Position numbers and translations under genes: made by a program. Below the pieces are notes generated by a model. That model made no database searches. It was not told the origin of the DNA and saw nothing but the letters and a program-made list of their open reading frames with translations. Positions 56,162-64,000 of a DNA stretch of 64,000 nt are shown piece by piece. Source of the DNA: Eucommia ulmoides (lineage: Eukaryota > Streptophyta > Magnoliopsida > Garryales > Eucommiaceae); assembly GCA_016647705.1 (NCBI GenBank), contig CM028338.1, positions 14,158,240-14,222,239 of the forward strand, in the 5' to 3' direction. Each line of letters begins with the position of its first letter. The first letter of the stretch is position 1.

Positions 56162-56988
56162 TTATGCGAATCCCACCAAGGATTAGTGAAACCTGAAATC
56201 AACTTAGGGTTTCTTCGCAAAGGATCCAGCTAAATTTATATTTGTAACGAAATAAGAAATACAGAAATTGAAAGATAGATTACCTCGACCCAACATTTAT
56301 GAATGAAACGCAAACCAAAGGTATAGAGTAACCACCTTGACCCAATGATTATAAGTGAATTACGAACCGAAGGTATAGAGTTTGAACGCCACAAGAAATT
56401 TTTGATAAGTTCGGGAAAAGTTTTCTGAAGAACTTAAGAGAAAACTCTCACAATTATATTAATCAAAAGTAATGTTTTTCCCATGGGATACAAGTCTCTT
56501 AAATAGATAAAATAAAAAACCCTAGCTAGTGAATAGTAGGCGGCCACAATATAATATAAAAGAAAACCCTAGAGGAACCCTAGAGGAACAAGGAATTCTA
56601 GAGAAATAAGAAAACCCTACTCCTAATCTAAAAAAGAAATGACTAATTTCTAATCTAAAAAGGAAAAGATTACTTGGCAATCAAGCCTTACAAATTAGTC
56701 TAAAAGAATTAAAAGACTTAAAATAATAAAATAAATAAAATAAAATTCATGGGTCACATCCTAGGCCCATTCAGGTTCACACTTTAAGTCCATTCTCTTA
56801 TCTTGATGAGGTGGACTAGGCCTTAATTGTCCGATGGGCCTAATTTGAGCTTAACCATTGTAGACTCGGCCCCAATCTCTTGAATAAGCCCATTGAGTGT
56901 TTCTTTGAATCTTTTAGCCTTTACCCTTGTTATTGGGTCAGTTGAAATATGCAATGGATCTCTTGGTGCAACTGGTATATTCTCATCA
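56162..56988 (-). repeat. 3' LTR of element R
   Basis: Minus strand from TGATGAGAATATACCAGTTG (56988) to GGGATTCGCATAA (56162); matches 59949-60777. Confidence 0.9.
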
Positions 56989-57003
56989 TTCCCTCCATCT
57001 TAA
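56989..57003 (-). other. Polypurine tract of element R
   Basis: AAGATGGAGGGAA on the minus strand directly before the 3' LTR start. Confidence 0.7.
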
Positions 57004-57039
57004 AAAGGATTTGTCCTCAAATCTTCACCTACACCAAAC

Positions 57040-58515
57040 AGAGATAAGTCAGTCACATTAAAAGTGGCACTTACATTAAACTCACCTGGAAGGTCCAACT
57101 TGTAGGCATTATCATTAATCCATTCTATCACTTGAAAGGGCCATCCCCTCTTGGAAGTAGCTTAGAATGCTTTCGTTGGGGAAACTGCTCCTTCTTCATA
57201 TGCAACCAAACCCAATCACCCGGTTCAAATACAACCTTCTTGCACCCTTTATTAGCTTGGTTGGCATATTGCTCAGTTCCCCTCTCAATATTTTGTCAGG
57301 CATTCTCATGGATCTTGTTAAAAAAATTACCCTTTTTCTTCCCATCTAAGTTGACACGCTCATGCATAGGTAAAGAAGTTAAATTCAAAGGAGTCAATGG
57401 ATTAAAACCATACACAATTTCAAACGGTGAAAACTTAGTTGCAAAATGCATATTTCTATTATATGCAAACTCTACATGCGACAAACAATCTTCCCATGTT
57501 TTCAAATTCTTTTGTATTATAGCACACAATAAAGTAGATAAAGTCTTATTAACTACTTTGGTTTGGCCATCAATTTGTGGGTGACAAGTAGTAGAATATA
57601 AAAGTTTAGTTCCGAGCTTACCCTACAAAGTCTTCCAAAAATAACTTAAGAACTTAGCATCTCTATCCAAAACAATAGTCTTAGGCGTGCCATGCAACCT
57701 AACTATTTCCTTGAAGAACAAATCAACAATATGTGAAGCATCATCGGTTTTATGACATGGAATAAAATGAGCCATCTTAGAAAACCTATCTACAACTACA
57801 TATATAGAATCTCAACCTTTTTTTGACCTAGGCAAACCTAACACAAAATCCATAGAAACATCAATACAAGGTCCACTAGGTATAGGCAAAGGAGTATACA
57901 AACCATGATGCTTAACCTTATACTTAGCTTGCCTACAAACAATACACTTCTCACAAATTCTCTACACTTCACATTTCATATGAGGCTAGATAAAGTATTC
58001 ATGCAAAACATCTAAAGTCTTAGATATGTTAAAATACCCCATTAAACCACCCCCATGAGCTTCTTTAACAAGCAAGTCACACAATGAACATTTAGGCACA
58101 CATAATTTATTTTCCTTAAACAAAAACCATTATGCTTAAAGAAGTTACCAAATGCCACTTTCTTACATGCATTGAATACATTATCAAAATCAGAATCATC
58201 AACATACAAATCCTTAATATATTCAAAACCAAGCAATTTGGCATCTATGGTAGAAAGTAGGACGTACTTTCGAGATAATGCATCCGCTACAACATTTTCC
58301 TTACCTTGCTTGTACTTAATCACATAAGGAAACATTTCGATAAACTTTACCCACTTGGCATGTCGCTTGTTCAGCTTTTGTTGACCCTTCGAATCCTTCT
58401 TGCTCCAATTTGGTTTCCAAGAAGAGAAAGAACCCGATTGCTGTCTAACTCGTGTGGAACCCTTTCGCTTCAATTGTTGCTCCACTTTGATGGCTATGTG
58501 CACCATGTCACTCAA
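57040..58515 (-). pseudogene. Element R late pol: RNase H end and integrase
   Basis: The minus strand gives [20 protein letters not shown] (end of RNase H) with [20 protein letters not shown], the spacer typical of plant chromovirus-type pol. Integrase parts lie at about 57560-58010 (a [12 protein letters not shown]-like block, HPQ-type text) and 57296-57529 ([40 protein letters not shown]). The final segment (57050-57180) would hold the integrase C-terminus. These phrases are common to annotated Ty3-I-type polyproteins. Broken fossil. Confidence 0.8.
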
Positions 58516-58539
58516 CTCAACATAATGTTAAAACTCTAC

Positions 58540-59310
58540 CACATTTGAAATGTCAGGATTTAGCCCGATTAGAAACCTAGCCATTGTTGCTTCTCAGTCC
58601 TCTTCTACATTGGCTCGAATCATGGTTATCTCCATCTCTTTGTAGTAGTCTTCCACACACTTCGAACCTTGTGTAGGACTTTGCAATTTCTAGAACAAGT
58701 CTCTATAGTAGTGACTTGGAATGAATCGCCTCCTCAAAGTAGTTTTCATCTCTTCCCATGTTGCGATAGGTCTTTTACCATTTCTCCTCCTACTCAAGGT
58801 CTTTCATCGGTGAATTCTATGGCAGCCAACTTTACCTTCTTTAACTTGGAGTAGTTGTGACAATCAAACACCAACTTCATTATCTTCTCCCACTCCAAAT
58901 AAGCTTCAGGATCATTTTTGCCTTGGAAACATGGAATATTCACCTTGATGATTTCCAAGTTGTTATCAATCCTATCCCCATATCTATCTCTTCTATTGCC
59001 ATATCTACGCCCAAATCAGCCTAAACTCGCATAAGAAGTGCGATCTTTTTCCTCTACGTCATCCCAATCGTCAACTTCATATTCATACCGAGATAGATTT
59101 CTCTCTCGTCGTTGTACATTAGGAGCTTTAGGTTATTGCCCCCTTTATGAACTAGACTCAACTTTGTCTAGTCCCTCATACATTTCATCAAATCACAAGT
59201 TCAATCATTCAAATTTTTGCTCTAAGGCTTTGTAGAAAACTTTAACGTCCATGACGTCCATCCTTTCCAGTGCTTCATTAGATGAGCCTTTGTTTGTTTC
59301 TTGAGACATG
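58540..59310 (-). pseudogene. Element R gag remnant
   Basis: On the minus strand this region lies between the primer site and pol. Pieces near 58430-58530 read [15 protein letters not shown], the known Gag C-terminal 'A.+vE.ql+' motif of plant gypsy elements. A CFQGKNDPEAYLEWE-like stretch lies near 58890-58935. Broken. Confidence 0.6.
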
Positions 59311-59934
59311 CTTAATAACCTGCAAAACAGAGTTAGCAAACCTCACAAATACTCCCTTATGTGTTTCCCTCAAGATTGATGACACTCACGCTCGTGTTTC
59401 ACTCAAATTCGGTATTTACTCTATTATGAGCTCACATTCTGTCGCCTTTTTTCCACTTTTTAGTTCACTCCTTTAGTTCTTTATTGAACTTAACCAACCT
59501 CAATCACAAATTTTCTTGTAGCCATCCAAACTCAACAAATCAATTCACTATAAATGAGATTTTAGGAATAAAAACATAGCGAACAAGAAGAATACAAAGA
59601 AAAGTTTACGAACTAGAACAAGAATAAATAATTCTCAAGTTTTTTTTTGGGCTGCTGAATTTTTGTTGTTGTTTTTTTCTGTTTTATATATATATATATA
59701 TATAATGAAATTCAGCAACCTTTAAAAATAAGATTTGACCAGAACAAAAGTGCATCGCGTTTTTGATAAAGATCTAACCAGATTTGAATAGATTGAAAAA
59801 AACAACGTGCAATACTTTAAACAAAGTTGAACCAGTTTTGACGATATAATTTGGTCAATTTTTTTTTTTAGAAGAAATAGATATTAATTAATGAACGAAA
59901 AAGAAATAATAGATGAAACCTGATTTAGACCTTA
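59311..59934. other. Leader region of element R
   Basis: Noncoding stretch between gag and primer site, AT-rich, with a (TA)n run at 59685-59704 and T-tracts. No gene is seen. Confidence 0.5.
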
Positions 59935-59946
59935 CTCTGATTACCA
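59935..59946 (-). other. Primer-binding site of element R, tRNA-iMet type
   Basis: TGGTAATCAGAG on the minus strand two bases after the LTR end resembles TGGTATCAGAG(C). Confidence 0.7.
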
Positions 59947-59948
59947 AA

Positions 59949-60777
59949 TGATGCGAATCTCACCAAGTATTAGTGAGACCCGAAACCAACTTAGGGTTTA
60001 TTCGCAAAGGATCAAACTAAATTCAGATTTGTAACGAAATAAGAAATACAGAAATTGAAAGATAGATTACATCAACCCAACGTTTATGAATGAAACGCAA
60101 ACCAAAGGTATAGAGTAACCACCTTGACCCAATGATTATAAGTGAATCACGAATTGAAGGTATAGAGTTTGAACGCCACAAGAAATTTTTGATAAGTTCG
60201 GGAAAAATTCTCTGAAGAACTTAAGAGAAAATACTCACAATTATATTAATCAAAAGTAATATTTTTCCCATAGGATATAAGTCTCTTAAATAGATAAAAG
60301 AAAAAACACTAGCTAGTGAATAGTGGCGGTAAACAGTAGGCAGCCACAATATAATATAAAAGAAAACCCTAAAGGAACAAGGAATCCTAGAGAAATACGG
60401 AAACCTTACTCCTAATCTAAAAAGGAAATGACTAATTCTTAATCTATAAAGGAAAAGATTACTAGGCAATCAAGCCTTACAAATCAGCCTAAAAGAATTA
60501 AAAGACTTAAAATAATAAAATAAATAAAATAAAATTTGTGGGTCACATCTTAGGCCCATTCAGGTTCACGCTTTAAGCTCATTCGCTTGTCTTGATGAGG
60601 TGGAGTAGGTCTTGATTGTCCGATGGGCCTAATTTAGGCTTGACCATTATAGACTCGGCCCAAATATCTTGAATAAGCTAATTAAGTGCTTCTTTGAATC
60701 TTTTAGCCCTTACTCTTGCTATTTGGCTAGTTGGAATATGCAACGGATCTCTTGGTACAACTGATATATTCTCTTCA
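59949..60777 (-). repeat. 5' LTR of element R
   Basis: 829 bp, minus strand from TGAAGAGAATATATCAGTTG (60777) to GAGATTCGCATCA (59949). Confidence 0.9.
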
Positions 60778-60782
60778 TTTTT

Positions 60783-61079
60783 GGCTTCCATTCCATGTGT
60801 AGTTATGTTGGGTTGAAAATTTGTGTACTGATGACATCGACTGTAGTTCTGGCCATGGTGACACCACTGGGTTGTGGTGTGGAAATGACATGGGCGAGAC
60901 CGATTATGGGGGAATGTGAAGTAAGGGCGGGAAATAACCCCTGAAGATTTCAAGATAAATGGTTTCGACGTACACTGTGGAACTGAACCAAGCCGATTCA
61001 AGGAGGAGTTATGGCTCAATTTTGAGGTAAATTGTTTATCATTAGACATTTCTGCATCTGATTGATGCATAAATAGCAC
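60783..61079 (+). other. GC-richer segment, possible decayed or interrupted exon
   Basis: This ~300 bp is clearly richer in G+C than its surroundings. On the plus strand one frame reads PEDFKINGFDVHCGTEPSRF then KEELWLNFE up to a GTAAAT donor-like site near 61026, and another frame is open from the element R junction to about 60954. With element R set aside, the left flank ends TTTTAG just before this segment, as a splice acceptor would. No known domain is recognized. It may equally be noncoding. Confidence 0.25.
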
Positions 61080-63027
61080 TCATTTCTTTGCCATTCTATG
61101 AAATGTGATCACTGTAGAGATTTTATCACTTCAGAATTTAGTAACGTATAATCCGTAAGTAATTTTCAACTCATTATTTAGAGCAAAAACAATTGATTTG
61201 AGATTGTTAGTGTGATCAGGATACTGAATATTGCATACGTCCACAGGAGCACATACCAATTGTGTTGCTGATGAAGCTTTTAGAGATGCAAATTGGATAC
61301 AAATGAGAAGGGAAAGAAAAGAAAATATAGGTTTAATGAAGGTTTCATCATGACAAGTTATTTAAGAGTTTTTCGTTGTATTTATGTCTAATTTGAAGGC
61401 CATCAGGGAGTCTCCATAGGTGGGGGAATTGAAAGCATCATCTATGTATGCATTACACAGGATTTGTAAGAAGGTTAGTTTGTTGCCACATATGTCATAG
61501 TTCCAATTGCAATTGGGAATTCGCGGACTGCATTAAGTTGTTGAATCAACTTTTGCAAAAGAAAAAAAACAACCTGAAGGTAATTTGTTTTGAGATTTTA
61601 ACGTTCTTTGTCAATGGTGTACAATGTGATTGAAATTTCAAAATTCAATTGAAACCCTATTAGTGTTGAAGTTCTATTTTCACTGTTGGACTACATTGAA
61701 TGGTAATGTTTTGATTTGTGATTTTTTTTTAACTTTGATTGGAATAATGATTGTATCCCTTGCATGTAATGTTAATTTTATGTGTAAATCCGTAGTCTAT
61801 CATTTTTTATTATATAATTGTAAATTGATTTTTTTTTTTTTTTTTTTTTTGTTATCCCTCAATTTAATGTAACTGATGAATTATTAAGTCATTTGATTGT
61901 TATATAAGCAGAAAATCTGATTAATTATGTGTATCAACGTTAATTGCATTTGTGTGTTTAAATAATATAACAATGAATTATATACATGCCTTTAGGCACA
62001 TGGTATAACTACTCATCTATAAATCATGAACTTTAAAATAGAATATTAATTTTTTTTTTTTTGAAGTTCTGGATTAGGATGCATGTGAATGTTATATATA
62101 AAATCAACTATAATGTTAATATATAACATCACTATAATTTATGTGTCTCGTGAGTGTTGAATATAACATTCAAAGTAATAGAAATAATATCAATTAATAT
62201 TGATTATAGCACAAATTATATGAACATGTTGAATGTAACATGACTAAATGATAAACATAGTTCGAATGTTGAATGTAACACTCAACTGTATTATGATAAT
62301 GTATAAGACCTTGTTAATTGTTATATGAATGTAAAAACTGAAAAATTCCGGAAGTACCATATTGAATGTAACATGAATGTAAAAATTGAAAATTCTGGAA
62401 GTACCATATTGAATGTAACATAAATGTATGAATATGAAACTAAAGAAAAAAATAACGAATATGATATCATTTTGAAAATCTTATTCAGAGGAATATGAAT
62501 ATATAATTAGATTGTAAAAAAAAATGTGTACAACAATAATTATTTTGATTTTAATAAAATAATTTTGTATGCAACTTAAATATGAAAATTTTAATCTCGC
62601 AAAGAACGCATGGGAAAATTAGACATCCATATTTTTGCATTTTTTAAAATTGGAACTAAATGGTTCTAACTTTCTTGACAACGGGATTGTTTGGTTCAAA
62701 CTTAAATACTTGAAATCAATTGGTAATTAAATTCTTAATTTAATTCTACTTGCTAATTTTTCCTATATATAAATTAAGAAAAACTATAGAGATAATTGGA
62801 TACCCTCCTAAATTTGAAAGGTCGAATTATATATTTTTCTTTGGCTATCCGTTACCTATTTTAATGAAGTTTATTAATTTAACTTTAATTTACTACTCAC
62901 GCCTTACTAATTTGTAACGTTAATAATTTAATTCTTAAGGGTAAGGAGTTGGATCAATATGATTAAAACCAAAATCCCACTCAAATTAATGAATTAATGC
63001 CTTTGGGTAAAGGATTTGACAAATATA
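61080..63027. other. AT-rich intergenic DNA
   Basis: No gene is supported on either strand. There is a long T-tract at 61830-61850, a 48-bp tandem duplication at 62327-62421, and repeated TTGAATGTAACAT phrases (62110-62420). Confidence 0.5.
62327..62421 (+). repeat. 48-bp tandem duplication
   Basis: Units 62327-62374 and 62375-62421 both run GAATGTAAAAAYTGAAAA... to ...ATTGAATGTAACAT with about three differences. Confidence 0.85.
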
Positions 63028-63077
63028 AGGAATTTGTAAATGATGAGATTTCAAAATCCCATCATTTACAAATCCCT
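63028..63077. repeat. Near-perfect 24-bp inverted repeat with 2-bp loop
   Basis: AGGAATTTGTAAATGATGAG + ATTT (63028-63051) pairs with 63054-63077 at 22 of 24 positions, giving a tight hairpin on either strand. Confidence 0.9.
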
Positions 63078-64000
63078 TATTTGGATAGCTATTTTAGCTA
63101 AAAAAATTGATTGTATAATTTTATAATTCATTTGTTTGGATAAATTAACATCGTTGTAAAATACACTGGAATCATGGAATAATTCTTGAATTTTTTTTCT
63201 AAAACTGAGAACAAAAACCAAAAATCACCTAATTTTAAATACTACAAGCAAACACAATCGAATCCAAATTTAAAAATTCTACAGATTCTAAAAGGAACCC
63301 AATAAACCCTACTTAAAACCCTTCAAAATCACATTCTCTTGCTCTCTCCCATATGAATTTTTACACGATTCAAACAAAAGGGTGAAAAACCATATGAGAT
63401 TCACTTGGGTATTCAGCTTCTTAATGTCTATAAAACGAATATTTGAATACAAGAATTAACGAAAATATATGTAAATACGAAAATCATAAGACAATGTAAT
63501 AACCAGGGAGATCAACTGTTTATCATCGTCAATAATTGGAGCGATATTGTGAAGAAATTTAGGGGTTTCTTGTTGCCGTTGCAACGTCTCAAATCCAAGA
63601 AACGTAGGTGACTAAGAACAATAGATAATGGTGGCGAAGAATGATAGACGATGAAGGCAACGAAGAATGATGGACGACGGCGACGAAGAACGATGGACAA
63701 AGAAGAAAAAGAAGACGATGGACGACGGCAACGAAGATGCCCAAAGACGACGGTGCAGATTGAAGATGACGGCGAAGAAGATCGGGCCTCAAGAGTGAAG
63801 TAATGATCGCAAAGACAAGGGAGTGAAGAGCGGTTTGATTTTGTGGAAATCTCTCTTTCAATGGATTTGGCAGATGACACCTAAATGAAACGAATTTAAA
63901 AAATGACTCATTTCACCTATTTTTTTAAAATAAAAAGATTTTATAAATTCCTTCCCATGAATACCCAAATAAGGTATTTTGTCAAAAAATATTCTGAAAT
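63078..64000. other. Right-edge region, GATGGACGACGGCGACGAAG-type repeats
   Basis: From about 63620 to 63780 a GACGACGGCRACGAAGAANGATGG-type phrase recurs four or five times with variation; frames through it are low-complexity Ser/Arg-rich on the minus strand and are not convincing genes. CCTTATTTGGATA (63076-63088) and, reversed, CCTTATTTGGGTA (63967-63979) could be ends of a small mobile element, but the match does not extend. Confidence 0.3.

Larger units (their letters stand above)
56162..60777 (-). mobile_element. Ty3/gypsy chromovirus-type element R
   Basis: 4616 bp with LTRs of 827 bp (56162-56988, 3') and 829 bp (59949-60777, 5') and perfect target duplications TTTTT (56157-56161, 60778-60782). 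A tRNA-iMet-type primer site (59935-59946) and a polypurine tract (56989-57003) are present. Gag, RNase H and integrase remnants lie between. By eye the LTRs differ at about 20 of 310 aligned bases, suggesting a few million years. The element is shorter than an intact relative and has more than five breaks. Confidence 0.9.

Noticed and set aside
57132-57584. 150-codon plus-strand frame
   Set aside because: It is antisense to the integrase of element R.
60678-61079. 133-codon minus-strand frame as a protein
   Set aside because: It runs half through the LTR of element R and half through flanking DNA, with His/Ser-rich text and no recognizable domain.
63512-63880. 122-codon minus-strand frame as a gene
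   Set aside because: Ser/Arg/Leu low-complexity composition derives from the GACGACGGC repeats; no domain, promoter or splice support.

Overview
The window is nuclear DNA from a dicot-type plant. It is AT-rich, its one clear host gene has plant introns, and about 85% of it is built from LTR-retrotransposon fossils of the plant Ty3/gypsy (Athila/Tat-like and chromovirus-like) and Ty1/copia (Sirevirus-like) groups. I see no bacterial genes, CRISPR arrays, rRNA or tRNA genes.

The host gene is a five-exon heavy-metal-associated isoprenylated plant protein (HIPP) at 41623-43621 on the minus strand. It encodes 333 residues with two HMA metal-binding domains, a Lys/Asp-rich linker, a Gly-rich tail and a C-terminal CSVM prenylation box. 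It has a TATA box and looks intact.

Layout: 1-4577 is the 3' half of a Sirevirus-like copia element (+), with a 3'-ORF and LTR. It abuts a fragment of Athila-like gag (-), a tRNA-Asp-type primer site and an LTR (-) at 4578-6356. From about 6491 to 29910 runs an Athila-like element, called H (+). It is split by a 12.5-kb Athila-like element N (-, 8305-20802) and by a deleted relative N2 (-, 21441-24241); each is bounded by 5-bp target duplications. From 29911 to about 37862 a pol-less relative, P, is arranged as a head-to-head inverted pair. From about 37863 to 40640 there is a probable Tat/Ogre-type LTR with internal repeats. After HIPP come a copia element C (-, 43995-52310), a unique stretch with small repeats, a solo copia LTR (53838-56019, +), a chromovirus-type element R (-, 56162-60777, TSD TTTTT), and AT-rich DNA to the end.

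The most interesting pattern is regulatory. In H and in N, the LTR carries a family-specific GC-rich motif array just upstream of its TATA box (CTCCAGCG-like in H, CCGCCGCGGCGG-like in N). In each, the same family-specific array reappears inside the element, some 500-750 bp upstream of the extra ORF that follows integrase. There it is followed by a TTTAAAACC TATA-like site, a pyrimidine-rich leader and candidate leader-intron splice sites. The copia element at the left edge shows the end of what may be a third case. This suggests that the 3'-ORF has an LTR-like promoter of its own that keeps pace with the LTR. All calls were made by eye, without alignment software or database search.
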